Shown one piece after another: positions 1 through 6,981 of a stretch of DNA of 15,818 nucleotides (its first letter is position 1; the number at the start of each line of letters is the position of its first letter). Both the position numbers and the translations under genes were made by a program. A model generated the notes under the pieces. That model was not told where the DNA came from and did not search any database. It was given only the letters and a program-made list of their open reading frames with translations. Source of the DNA: UBA4744 sp035282865 (GTDB taxonomy: Bacteria; Actinomycetota; Acidimicrobiia; Spongiisociales; UBA4744); contig DATEVB010000072.1 in NCBI GenBank assembly GCA_035282865.1, forward strand, positions 1 to 15,818, read 5' to 3'.

Positions 1-1508
1 CGCAGCTCGGTCATGAGCTGGTGGTTGTTCGGGTCGTAGGAGATGTTGCCGATCACCTCGTGTTTCTCAAGCCCACCCAGGCGATGCTCGAGCCCGGGCG
101 TGCCCGGAATTGCCCATTGGCGGGCCAGGGTCGCCGGGTCCCGAAGGTAGGGCACATACCGTCCGTCGGCGTTCGGCTCGGTCAAGAACGGCACGCTGAT
201 GTCCGGGAGCGCATCAAGATCGGGCAGCTGCCACGGTTCAGAACCGTTGGCGATGTAGTTGTCCGAAAGGAGGATGACCGGCGTCATGTACTTGAGAGCG
301 ATCCGGGCCGCTTCGACGGTTACCTCGAACGCGTCGGAAGGCGATCGGGCTGCGAGAACCGGCAGGGGTGCTTCCCCGTGTCGCCCGTACATCGAGAACA
401 ACAGATCCGACTGTTCGACCTTGGTCGGTAACCCGGTCGACGGGCCGGCCCGCTGCACGTCGACCACCACCAGGGGGAGCTCCATTGAGATGGCGAGGCT
501 GATGGTTTCGCTCTTCAGAGCCAGGCCCGGCCCGGAGGTGCCGGTGACCGCCAGATGGCCGGCAAAGGCAGCTCCGACGGCGGCGCCGGCTCCGGCGATC
601 TCGTCCTCGGCCTGGTAGGTCCGCACGCCGAAGTTTTTGTGTTTGGCCAGCTCGTGCAAGATGTCCGACGCCGGGGTGATCGGGTAGGAGCCGTAGAAGA
701 GAGGGAGTTTGGCGGCCTGGCTGGCGGCGATCAAGCCCCACGCCATGGCGGTGTTCCCGGTCACGTTCGTATACTCGCCCGGCGCCAACTGGGCCGGCTT
801 GATGTTGTAGACGTGGTGGAACGCTTCCGTCGTGAACCCGAAGTTGTGGCCCGCTCGCAGCGACGCAATGTTGGCTGCTCCGACTTCCGGCCTTTTGGCG
901 AACTTTGATTCGACCCAGTCGATGCTGGTCTCGAGCGGCCGGTTGAACACCCAGGTGATCAAACCCAGGGCGAAGAAGTTCTTCGACCGGAGGATGTCAC
1001 GGCCGGTCACACCTGTGTCCTTGACGGCTTCTTTGGTCAACCGTTCCATGGGCACCTTGAACACCCGGTATCCGGCGAGTGACCCGTCCTCGAGAGGATT
1101 AGTTTCGAAACCGGCCTTGGCCAGGTTGCGTTCCTCGAAAGCCTCCTCATTGGCGATGATCATGCCTCCCGTTCGGAGGTCTCCCAGGTTGGCCTTGAGG
1201 GCGGCCGGGTTCATGGTGACCAGCACGTCGGCTTCGTCGCCCGGGGTCAGAATGTCGAAATCGGCTATCTGAACCTGGAACGAGGAAACGCCCGGGATCG
1301 TGCCGGCCGGGGCGCGGATCTCGGCAGGGAAATTCGGCAGAGTCGCGAGGTCGTTGCCGAAGATGGCCGAGTCGGCGGTAAACCGCGTCCCCGCCAACTG
1401 CATGCCGTCGCCCGAGTCGCCGGCAAAGCGGATGATGACCTTATCGATCTCCTCGATTTCGATCTGGTGGGAGGTGGCCGTTTCGAGAGTTGCAGTGTCG
1501 TCAGACAC
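1..1508 (-). CDS. korA: 2-oxoacid:ferredoxin oxidoreductase, alpha subunit with N-terminal gamma domain (KorA type), 3' end outside window
   Basis: This subunit belongs to the enzyme that oxidatively decarboxylates 2-oxoglutarate (or a related 2-oxoacid) to the acyl-CoA, passing electrons to ferredoxin, in the cytoplasm. About 502 codons are visible. Residues ~25-200 form the gamma-type domain, starting with RFAGDSGDGMQLAG. From ~248 the alpha (pyrimidine-binding) domain follows, with TGNTAMAWG, YPITPASD, TYQAEDEIAGAGAAVGAAF, GTSGPGLALKSE (~326) and GPSTGLPTK (~357). The gamma-alpha fusion is the arrangement of actinobacterial KorA, which is about 610-650 residues long, so roughly 110-150 residues are missing. 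The thiamine-pyrophosphate beta subunit (korB) would be expected just beyond the left edge. The start is GTG at 1508, preceded by AAGGAAG with a 9-nt gap. Substrate is assigned by family resemblance; pyruvate or branched-chain 2-oxoacids are not excluded. Confidence 0.9.
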   Translation of the reverse strand, partial: MSDDTATLETATSHQIEIEEIDKVIIRFAGDSGDGMQLAGTRFTADSAIFGNDLATLPNFPAEIRAPAGTIPGVSSFQVQIADFDILTPGDEADVLVTMNPAALKANLGDLRTGGMIIANEEAFEERNLAKAGFETNPLEDGSLAGYRVFKVPMERLTKEAVKDTGVTGRDILRSKNFFALGLITWVFNRPLETSIDWVESKFAKRPEVGAANIASLRAGHNFGFTTEAFHHVYNIKPAQLAPGEYTNVTGNTAMAWGLIAASQAAKLPLFYGSYPITPASDILHELAKHKNFGVRTYQAEDEIAGAGAAVGAAFAGHLAVTGTSGPGLALKSETISLAISMELPLVVVDVQRAGPSTGLPTKVEQSDLLFSMYGRHGEAPLPVLAARSPSDAFEVTVEAARIALKYMTPVILLSDNYIANGSEPWQLPDLDALPDISVPFLTEPNADGRYVPYLRDPATLARQWAIPGTPGLEHRLGGLEKHEVIGNISYDPNNHQLMTEL

Positions 1509-1535
1509 GGCGAATCACTTCCTTGGTTGCTTGTA

Positions 1536-1563
1536 GGAATACGCCGGGGCGGATTCGAGTCAA
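1536..1563 (-). promoter_or_regulatory. Candidate korA promoter
   Basis: On the minus strand TTGACT (1563-1558, 5 of 6 matches to TTGACA) is followed after 16 nt by TATTCC (1541-1536). This would start transcription about 20 nt before the korA GTG, leaving room for the AAGGAAG ribosome site. The -10 match is weak. The -35 box is one arm of the 1558-1572 palindrome, so a repressor there could block polymerase. Confidence 0.4.
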
Positions 1564-1572
1564 TGGTTGACT
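1558..1572. repeat. 15-bp perfect inverted repeat, operator-like, upstream of korA
   Basis: AGTCAA-TGG-TTGACT has perfect 6-bp arms around 3 nt. It lies ~50 bp before the korA start and covers the candidate -35 box. Symmetry and position suggest binding of a dimeric regulator; which one is unknown. It does not match the FNR/CRP consensus TTGAT-N4-ATCAA. Confidence 0.4.
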
Positions 1573-1599
1573 GGTGCATTCAAGTCCACACGTCGGGTA

Positions 1600-1614
1600 G
1601 CCACGCTCCGTGGC
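1600..1614. repeat. Second 15-bp inverted repeat in the amidase-korA gap
   Basis: GCCACG-CTC-CGTGGC has perfect 6-bp arms around 3 nt, the same 6-3-6 geometry as the palindrome 42 bp away at 1558-1572 but a different sequence. As RNA it would form a short hairpin with a 3-nt loop and no U-tract after it on either strand. It could be a weak terminator for the amidase transcript or an operator. Confidence 0.35.
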
Positions 1615-1634
1615 CCATTAAGTTTACCGAGATG

Positions 1635-1683
1635 CGGGGAGTTTCAAAGCACACCGCCGTCCCGCCGCTCCCGGGGAGTTTCA
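1635..1683. repeat. Two direct copies of a 12-bp word at the amidase 3' end
   Basis: CGGGGAGTTTCA occurs at 1635-1646 and 1672-1683, 37 bp apart start to start. The second copy contains the amidase stop codon. An inverted copy of its core, GAAACTCC, lies at 1701-1708 inside the amidase, so three copies of the 8-bp core fall within 75 bp. Confidence 0.45.
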
Positions 1684-1708
1684 TAACGACGGGGGAGGGC
1701 GAAACTCC
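1675..1708 (-). terminator. Possible hairpin across the amidase stop codon
   Basis: GGAGTTTC (1675-1682) and GAAACTCC (1701-1708) are perfect 8-bp complementary arms separated by 18 nt. The hairpin would form at the 3' end of the amidase mRNA and overlap the stop codon at 1683-1681. There is no following U-tract, so rho-independent termination is doubtful; RNA stabilisation or a coincidental repeat are alternatives. Confidence 0.3.
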
Positions 1709-3067
1709 ACCACTCCTGCATGCTCCAAGGCCCGGCCGAGGCTGAGGAGTCGTTGCTCCGACCACCAGGGTCCGATCAATTGCAGGGACGGAGGCGGGGA
1801 CCCGGTGTGTCGGAGCGGCATAGCCAGGGCGGGTACGCCCATGTGGTTGACCAGCGACGAGAACCAGGAAAGCACCAAACGGTAGGAGCGCGCTTGACCG
1901 TCCACCACAACCGCCGGCTCGCCGATGGTCTTGCGCGTGGTGCCGGTGGTGGGAGTCACCAGAACGTCGATCTCATCGAACAACCCGGCGGTAGCGTTGC
2001 GGAGACCCGCTCGCCAGTTCTGCGCGGCAACGTAGTCGTCCAGGGAGACCTCCAGGGTCCGCTGCATACGGTCTGCGACTTCCGGTCCATACTGCTTGGA
2101 GGGATCTCCGAGCCAACTCCGGTGTACCGAGGCGACTTCGGCGTTGATCAAATCGGCCAGTTCCTGAGCGGGTTGCACTTGTGGGTGCCGAACCTCGCGG
2201 ACGGTTGCCCCCAGGTCGTCGAGACGATCGAGAGCAATGGTGAACGCCTCCTTGACATCCCCGGTCATCGGGGCTTCCTCGACCCATGGCTGCGGGACCC
2301 CCACGGCCAGCCCTTCCAGAGAGGCGCCCGCTCCGCCTTGGAGAACCGGTTGAGGAGCGGACCACGGGTCTTGCGGATCGTGTCCGGCCATGACCTCATA
2401 GAGGGCGGCCACATCGTCAACATTCCGGCCCAGCGGGCCCACCGTATCGAGCGACGAGGCCAGCGGGAACACACCGGTGAGGGGTATTCGTCCGTGGGTC
2501 ACCTTGAGTCCCGCCACTCCGCACAGGGCGGCGGGCACCCGCACCGACCCGCCGGTGTCGGTGCCGATCGCACCGGCGGCGAGCACGGCTGCCGCAGCGA
2601 CGGCCGACCCACCGGAGGAGCCACCCGGGGACGTGGTCGTGTCCCAGGGATTGCGCACCGGCTCGAACCAGTGGTTCTCGCTGGAGAACCCGAAGGCGAA
2701 CTCGTGGAGACCGGTCCGGCCGATGATGATCGCCCCGGCTGCTTCGAGCCTTTGGACCACCGTTGCCGACAGTTCGGCCTCATGGCGGTAGAAGTCGGAT
2801 CCGCAGGTGGTGACGAGACCCGCCTGGTCGATGAGATCCTTGATGGCGATTGGCACCCCGACGAGGGGACCCGGGTCGCTCCCGGCCGCCAATCTCGCGT
2901 CCACCAGCTCACGCCCTGGTCATGGCCCGCTCATCGATGTGCGTATATGCGTTCAGCCGCCCTTGGAGGCTCTTGCTGCGATCGAGGTGATGGAAGACGG
3001 CTTTCCGGGCAGACAGAACCCCGTTGCGGATGGCGGCGGTCAGCTCGGCGATCGACCGCTGCTGCAT
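1681..3067 (-). pseudogene. Amidase-signature family amidase, interrupted by a frameshift near codon 52
   Basis: Amidase-signature enzymes hydrolyse amide bonds with a Lys/cis-Ser/Ser triad. The ATG at 3067 shares one base with the DUF3048 stop (TGATG), implying translational coupling. The first 52 codons (MQQRSIAELTAAIRNG... to DERAMTRA) run into TGA at 2911-2909. The remaining 407 residues continue in the next frame from the same point. Skipping one base joins them as TRA-ELVDARLAAG and gives a normal 461-residue protein. In that numbering Lys76 (GVPIAIKD), Ser150 (SPGGSSGGS) and Ser174 (GTDTGGS) are all present with family-typical spacing. No gatB or gatC lies nearby, so this is probably a general amidase rather than GatA. 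The rest of the reading frame is intact, which suggests either a recent mutation or an assembly error. Substrate unknown. Confidence 0.85.
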
Positions 3068-4125
3068 CACCAACTCACGGTGCGGTCGTTGGGGAAGATC
3101 GAGATCCACGGTGTCCCGGCCGGAACGACCAGTGGTTCACCATCCGGGCCGGTCAGTTCGAACATGTCGTCGATGCTGTCCCGTCTCCAAGTGCCTTCTG
3201 CCATGCCGCCCTCTGCAAACACAAGCGCCCGGCCGCTGCCAACCGTGTCCATCGCCGGGACGGACGATCCGCTGCTTCCCGCCGGTGGGGAGGCCGTATA
3301 TCGGCGTGCCAACAGGACGACCAGGGTGTCGGCGGAGATCCGTCCGGTCTCGCCATCCCTGCTCAACCATTGGCTCTCCTCGCCATTGATGGTGCGAAGA
3401 TAGCGTTCTCCGTCCCAATCCCACACCACCGTGGTCTCCGGCGAGAAGTGCAGGGTGACGCTCTCCACCGTCTCGGTTGGTGCGAAGTCGCCCCAGGAGA
3501 AGAGGTCGGGAGGAGGCTCGCTCTCGTAGCCATGCTGATCGGCGTACTCGCGTAGATGGGCCGTATCGACATAGAGATTGTGGGGAGCGCGGCGCGACGA
3601 GATCCTGAACGTGGCAGGCCGTACCTCACCGATGATATGCACCCCGCTACCGACGATCTTTCTGCTGACCCAATCCTGGGCGCCACTGATCGAGAAGATC
3701 GCCCCGAGCGGTTTCAAGAGGGTCGGATCGGTGGGGCGTCCCGACCGCATCGGTCCGAGATAGTCGCTGTCGTTGTCGTGGAAGAGCGAGATGAAGCGGG
3801 TCAACCCGGCCTCGACCAGCAACTCGTAGACCGCGTCGGCCTCCTGGATCCCCGATTGCGGCCGGGCGTTCCAGTGGTTGTCGATCTTGACGGCCACCAC
3901 CCCCCGTTTGAGCAAGGCGGGTTCGTCGGCCGGGAGACCGTTGAGAGGCGACACCGGTTCAACCGGTTTGGTGGTAGTCGTTGTGGTCGGTGGTTGGGTG
4001 GTGCTGGCCGTCGAAGCCGTTGTGGTGGTGGTGGTGGTGGTTGTGGTCTCGATCGCGTTCGCTCCTGAGCAAGCGGCCAGGACGATTCCGAACGCGGCGA
4101 ACAGCCAGAAGTGGGAGCGTCGCAT
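3067..4125 (-). CDS. DUF3048 (YerB-type) lipoprotein
   Basis: This 352-residue protein has a lipoprotein signal: MRR, a hydrophobic stretch, then LAAC with the lipidated Cys at residue 19. A Thr-rich linker (about residues 26-55, with runs of Thr) would span the outer cell wall zone. From about residue 60 the DUF3048 domain follows, with NGLP, VAVKIDNHWNARPQSGIQEADA, YELLVEAGLTRFISLFH and GPMRSGRP. The C-terminal half is also complete, with the late PAGTPWISIFP stretch. The family's biochemical function is unknown to me; it is probably anchored outside the cytoplasmic membrane. It ends in a one-base TGATG overlap with the amidase start, so the two are likely co-translated. A good promoter (4132-4159) ends 6 nt before the ATG and no ribosome site is visible, so the mRNA is probably leaderless. 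Confidence 0.85.
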   Translation of the reverse strand: MRRSHFWLFAAFGIVLAACSGANAIETTTTTTTTTTASTASTTQPPTTTTTTKPVEPVSPLNGLPADEPALLKRGVVAVKIDNHWNARPQSGIQEADAVYELLVEAGLTRFISLFHDNDSDYLGPMRSGRPTDPTLLKPLGAIFSISGAQDWVSRKIVGSGVHIIGEVRPATFRISSRRAPHNLYVDTAHLREYADQHGYESEPPPDLFSWGDFAPTETVESVTLHFSPETTVVWDWDGERYLRTINGEESQWLSRDGETGRISADTLVVLLARRYTASPPAGSSGSSVPAMDTVGSGRALVFAEGGMAEGTWRRDSIDDMFELTGPDGEPLVVPAGTPWISIFPNDRTVSW

Positions 4126-4131
4126 GGCGGG

Positions 4132-4159
4132 AGTGTAACGCTGGTGAGAGCTATGTCAG
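4132..4159 (-). promoter_or_regulatory. Promoter of the DUF3048-amidase pair, probably leaderless
   Basis: On the minus strand CTGACA (4159-4154, 5 of 6 matches to TTGACA) is followed after 16 nt by TACACT (4137-4132), and the ATG at 4125 begins 6 nt later. The usual distance from -10 to start site would put the first transcribed base at or next to the A of ATG. The -35 box overlaps the stop codon of the upstream oxidoreductase gene. Confidence 0.6.
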
Positions 4160-5175
4160 CGCAGGTAGGGGAGGAGGTCCTCGGCGATCCGCTGGACCAC
4201 TTCCAGCTGCTGGGAAAAGCCCATGGCGGGGAAGTACGAGCGGGCAACCAGATGGATCGGCACGCCGGCGCGTTCCTGGAGCGTCAGCAGTTGCCGGGCG
4301 ATCAGCTCAGCGGGGCCGACCAGAACGTTGGTGCGCAGCCGTTCCTCGGCGGGTGGGTCGAGCGGCGGCGGGGCCGGGACGGGCCCAATGCGGACGGCCG
4401 ATGCTCCCATATCGCTGTATTTCCAGCGCATGTGGTGGACGTGGTCCCGGATCTCTTGCCAACCGGCCTCCGGATCGTCGCATGGATAGATGACCGCGTA
4501 GTAGCCCCACTCGAAACCAACCGGGTCACGGCCGTCGTGTTCCATCTGGGTGTTGGCGACCCGCACCTGGTCCTGGAAGCGTTCGGGTGAGGCGTTGGAG
4601 AAGAAGCCATTGGCTAGGCGGGCAGCGCGGCGTACGGCCGCGTCCGCTCCGCCACCGATCCAGATGGGGATGGGAGCCGCCGGAGCGGGCCGCACCGCGA
4701 CCGGTTCGAACTGATACACCGACCCGCGATGCTCAACCGGGCTCCCGGTCCAGGCTTGCGGGAGGAGGTGCAGGATTTCATCCATGGCTCGCCCGCGGGT
4801 GGTCAGGTCGGCACCCAGGACGGCGAACTCGATGGGTGACCAACCGAGCCCAAGTCCGAGGATGAGCCGGTGCCCGCTGATCAAATCGACCGTGGCGGCA
4901 TCCTCGGCGAGACGCAGAGGGTCGTGGAGAGGCGCCAGCACCACCCCGGTACCGAGGCGAACTCGGGAGGTTCGGGCTGCCATCGCCGCGACAACGGGGA
5001 GGAGCGACGGCATGTAACCGTCGTCGACGAAGTGGTGCTCAGTGGTCCAGACGGAAGCTAGCCCTAATCGTTCTGCTTCTACGGTGAGATCGAGTGCCTC
5101 ACGGTACAGATCAGTCCATGAGCGGGGATCACCGGCGGTGAGCTGGCACGAAATCAGTCCGTAGCCGACATCCAT
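4156..5175 (-). CDS. Luciferase-like (LLM class) flavin/F420-dependent oxidoreductase
   Basis: The 339-residue sequence is a typical bacterial luciferase-like TIM barrel. Early it has AERLGLASVWTTEHHFVDDG, then AARTSRVRLGTGVVLAPLHD, DLISGHRLILGLGLGW and PIPIWIGGGADAAVRRAARL, the conserved order for this superfamily. Members use F420H2 or FMNH2 to reduce or oxygenate diverse substrates; in actinobacteria with this architecture F420 is common, but cofactor and substrate cannot be read from the sequence. The protein is presumably cytoplasmic, as no signal peptide is seen. The ATG at 5175 shares one base with the stop of the upstream ACT-domain gene (TGATG), so the pair should be co-translated. 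This suggests a role linked to amino-acid-responsive metabolism, which is inference only. Confidence 0.88.
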   Translation of the reverse strand: MDVGYGLISCQLTAGDPRSWTDLYREALDLTVEAERLGLASVWTTEHHFVDDGYMPSLLPVVAAMAARTSRVRLGTGVVLAPLHDPLRLAEDAATVDLISGHRLILGLGLGWSPIEFAVLGADLTTRGRAMDEILHLLPQAWTGSPVEHRGSVYQFEPVAVRPAPAAPIPIWIGGGADAAVRRAARLANGFFSNASPERFQDQVRVANTQMEHDGRDPVGFEWGYYAVIYPCDDPEAGWQEIRDHVHHMRWKYSDMGASAVRIGPVPAPPPLDPPAEERLRTNVLVGPAELIARQLLTLQERAGVPIHLVARSYFPAMGFSQQLEVVQRIAEDLLPYLR

Positions 5176-5555
5176 CAGGGTTGGAGGTACGGTCGGGCAC
5201 GTTCCGGTTCATCCACTACCACGGCGAACTCGAGACCGGCCGCGCAAGAATTCAGCAGATACATGGCGTCGATATTGATCCCGCTGTCGGCGAGCGACCT
5301 CGCCATCTCGGCCAACGAGTTCGGCCGGGGGGAGAGGGTGGTGGTGAGGATCGCCCGTTCGGTGAAGATCAGCCCGGCTGCTCGGAGCGATTGTCGGGCT
5401 TCAGCGGCGTCATCGACGATCACCCGCACGTATCCCTCGTCGTCCAATCCGAATGCGGCCAGAGCCTCGATCGTGACACCGGCCGCCGCCAGTGTCTCGG
5501 TGAGCGCGGCCAGCATTCCGGGACGGTTGGCGAGGTTGACCGTGAACTCTGTCAT
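5175..5555 (-). CDS. Tandem ACT-domain protein
   Basis: This 126-residue protein consists of two ACT domains and nothing else. The first (about residues 1-60) begins MTEFTVNLANRPGMLAAL and continues AGVTIEALAAFGLDDEGYVRVIVDD. The second (about 66-126) contains NSLAEMARSLADSGINIDAMYLL and ends EFAVVVDEPERARPYLQP. ACT domains bind small ligands, mostly amino acids, and usually regulate a partner enzyme. The reading frame is open upstream, but the ATG at 5555 is chosen because the ACT fold begins there and a TATGAT box lies 6 nt before it; longer versions would overlap the preceding gene. It is coupled by a one-base overlap to the luciferase-like oxidoreductase, its likely functional partner. 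The ligand is unknown. Confidence 0.82.
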   Translation of the reverse strand: MTEFTVNLANRPGMLAALTETLAAAGVTIEALAAFGLDDEGYVRVIVDDAAEARQSLRAAGLIFTERAILTTTLSPRPNSLAEMARSLADSGINIDAMYLLNSCAAGLEFAVVVDEPERARPYLQP

Positions 5556-5561
5556 CTCCGA

Positions 5562-5590
5562 ATCATACGCTTCTCGGTGGGGGATCTCAC
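5562..5590 (-). promoter_or_regulatory. Promoter of the ACT-oxidoreductase pair, probably leaderless
   Basis: On the minus strand GTGAGA (5590-5585, 4 of 6 to TTGACA) is followed after 17 nt by TATGAT (5567-5562, 5 of 6 to TATAAT), and the ATG at 5555 follows after 6 nt. The spacing matches the DUF3048 promoter. A GGAG directly abuts the ATG, too close to act as a normal ribosome site. Confidence 0.6.
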
Positions 5591-5610
5591 CCTCCGCCGC
5601 CCGGCGACTG

Positions 5611-6390
5611 CTACTCGCCGCAGCCAACGCCTCCGTCGATCGACGTGATGCGATCGTCGCCATCATCGCCGGTCAATCCTCCCCATAGCCGTCCGGGTTC
5701 AGGAACTTCGATGCTGAACACGTAGCCGTTGAACAACTCCTCGAAGCTGACCTCGAGGCGGTCGCGGTAGGCGGCGTCGAGGTCAGCCACCGTATCGCCC
5801 AGTCCAATGCCCTCCTCGGTGAGCAAGCCGAGTGATTGCCCGTCCTCGAAAAAGACGGAGTTGAGATAGGAGAAGAAATGGGGAACACCGTCGTTTCGCC
5901 ACTCTGTGTCACCGTCGGTCATCAATGCCCACATCGTCGCCCACCGGAGTCCACGAACCTGTTCTCCCGGGCACGTCCCGAATCGGGAGAAACTCGGCAC
6001 CCAGCCGGAGTCTTCGTCGGGCGCACCGAGCGCCGCGATGATGGTCGCCACGGCTATCTCGGCTTCGGACCCGAATGCCACGACTCCGAGGCCGTCCTCG
6101 CGCAATACGAGCGTCGGCGGGGCGGTGGTCGTTGTGGTAGTGGTGGTGCTCGTTGTCGTGGATGAGGTGCTGGTCGGGATCGTGCTGGTCGGGATCGTGG
6201 TGGAGGTGGGCGATGTCGTGGTCGTCGGTCCCGCTGTCGATGAGGGCGACACCGTTGGTGGGGTCGGCGTTACCCCGGCCTCCGTCGACTCATCGCCGGG
6301 GTCGCCGGTCGACGCAATCACGACCGCGACGAAGACGAGCACGGTGATGGCCGCCAAAGCCAGAACCGTTCGCTTCTGGGTGGAATTCAT
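5611..6390 (-). CDS. Exported or membrane-anchored protein with Thr/Ser/Pro-rich linker, function unknown
   Basis: I do not recognise a named family. The 259-residue protein starts with a positively charged N-terminus and one hydrophobic segment (about residues 8-26), with no lipobox Cys, so it is a signal anchor or a cleaved signal peptide. Residues ~30-95 are a linker made almost entirely of Thr, Ser and Pro. The C-terminal domain (~95-259) is acidic and contains GLGVVAFGSEAE, LGAPDEDSGW, FGTCPGEQVRGLRW, LGLLTEEGIGLGDTVADL and a final GGVGCGE. The two Cys (in TCPGE and near the C-terminus) could form a disulfide outside the cell. The ATG at 6390 has AAGGA 8 nt upstream. It follows the S26 peptidase gene by 64 bp on the same strand. 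Similar linker-plus-domain proteins occur in Acidimicrobiia, from memory only. Confidence 0.75.
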   Translation of the reverse strand: MNSTQKRTVLALAAITVLVFVAVVIASTGDPGDESTEAGVTPTPPTVSPSSTAGPTTTTSPTSTTIPTSTIPTSTSSTTTSTTTTTTTTAPPTLVLREDGLGVVAFGSEAEIAVATIIAALGAPDEDSGWVPSFSRFGTCPGEQVRGLRWATMWALMTDGDTEWRNDGVPHFFSYLNSVFFEDGQSLGLLTEEGIGLGDTVADLDAAYRDRLEVSFEELFNGYVFSIEVPEPGRLWGGLTGDDGDDRITSIDGGVGCGE

Positions 6391-6418
6391 GATGCGCGTC
6401 CTTGCCCCCGCTGATCGT

Positions 6419-6438
6419 CGTTGGTGGAGGAGCCAACG
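6419..6438 (-). repeat. Inverted repeat between the peptidase and exported-protein genes
   Basis: CGTTGG (6419-6424) and CCAACG (6433-6438) are perfect 6-bp arms around 8 nt in the 64-bp gap. No U-tract follows on the minus strand, so it is at best a weak attenuator; it may be chance. Confidence 0.25.
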
Positions 6439-6454
6439 TCAAGGTGGTTGGTGG

Positions 6455-6952
6455 CTAGTGGACCGGGCCGAACCGTTTGGCCGGCCAGTAGCGAAACGCT
6501 ATCCGCATGCTCATATGCGCGAGAGGGACGGGGCCGATCTCGCGACTATCGCCTGAGGACATCCAGCGAGCGTCTCCCAGCACGAAGGCCTCGTCCGGAC
6601 CCAGCTGCCATATACCGTCGGGCCCGGTTTCGTCGGTTGTCCAGGGTTCTTCAAGCGGTTTTTGGTCGACGAGAACCCGGCCGGATTCGATGGTGAGACG
6701 TTCCCCGGGGAGACCGATGATGCGTTTGACGAGGTAGAACGACGGACGGCCCGGATGTTCGAATACGACGATGCTGCCGCGGTAGGCCGGGTTGGAGCGA
6801 TCTGTTACGACGTAATCGCCGGGTCGCAGGGTGGGGGTCATCGATGCTTCCGAAATCTCGAATCGTCCAAAGCGGTCGTAGAGCGCCCGGGCGATGAGTC
6901 CGGCCGCACCTGCGATGAAGACTGCCGCAAGTCTGCCGGCCCTGGGTGACAC
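6455..6952 (-). CDS. sodX: S26-family signal peptidase, probable SodN maturation protease
   Basis: S26 peptidases cleave leader peptides with a Ser/Lys dyad. This 165-residue protein has one membrane segment (about residues 8-24), then SEASMTPT with nucleophile Ser37, YLVKRIIGLPGE with general base Lys76, and the late VLGDARWMSSGDSREIGPV box. It sits head-to-head with sodN, with 73 bp between the starts. In actinobacteria a small S26 peptidase next to sodN (SodX) removes the SodN leader to expose the nickel-binding His1, so that is the favoured role. The GLPGE and GDxR...GDSREIGPV motifs also fit a general signal peptidase I (LepB), which is the main alternative. The start is GTG at 6952, with GGGAG 5 nt upstream. 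An in-frame extension to 7039 is possible but would overlap the sodN start. Confidence 0.8.
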   Translation of the reverse strand: MSPRAGRLAAVFIAGAAGLIARALYDRFGRFEISEASMTPTLRPGDYVVTDRSNPAYRGSIVVFEHPGRPSFYLVKRIIGLPGERLTIESGRVLVDQKPLEEPWTTDETGPDGIWQLGPDEAFVLGDARWMSSGDSREIGPVPLAHMSMRIAFRYWPAKRFGPVH

Positions 6953-6981
6953 GGGGACTCCCGATCGGTAGTGCTCTGCGA

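Noticed and set aside
1558..1572. FNR or CRP site upstream of korA
   Set aside because: The arms are AGTCAA...TTGACT with a 3-nt centre, whereas FNR sites are TTGAT-N4-ATCAA. Orientation and spacing do not fit.
2905..2915. Programmed +1 frameshift in the amidase
   Set aside because: The site GCG-TGA-G lacks a slippery codon that could re-pair in the +1 frame and has no RF2-like context or stimulatory ribosome site upstream. A mutation or assembly error is simpler.
1720..3555. 611-codon open frame on the plus strand
   Set aside because: It lies wholly antisense to the amidase and DUF3048 genes, both clear by motif. Its translation is Arg/Gly/His-rich without recognisable domains, as expected of an antisense frame in high-GC DNA.
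5175..5666. Longer ACT protein starting at 5666
   Set aside because: The extra 37 residues are Ala/Arg/Ser-rich, overlap the preceding gene and come before a well-placed TATGAT box; the ACT fold begins at ATG 5555.
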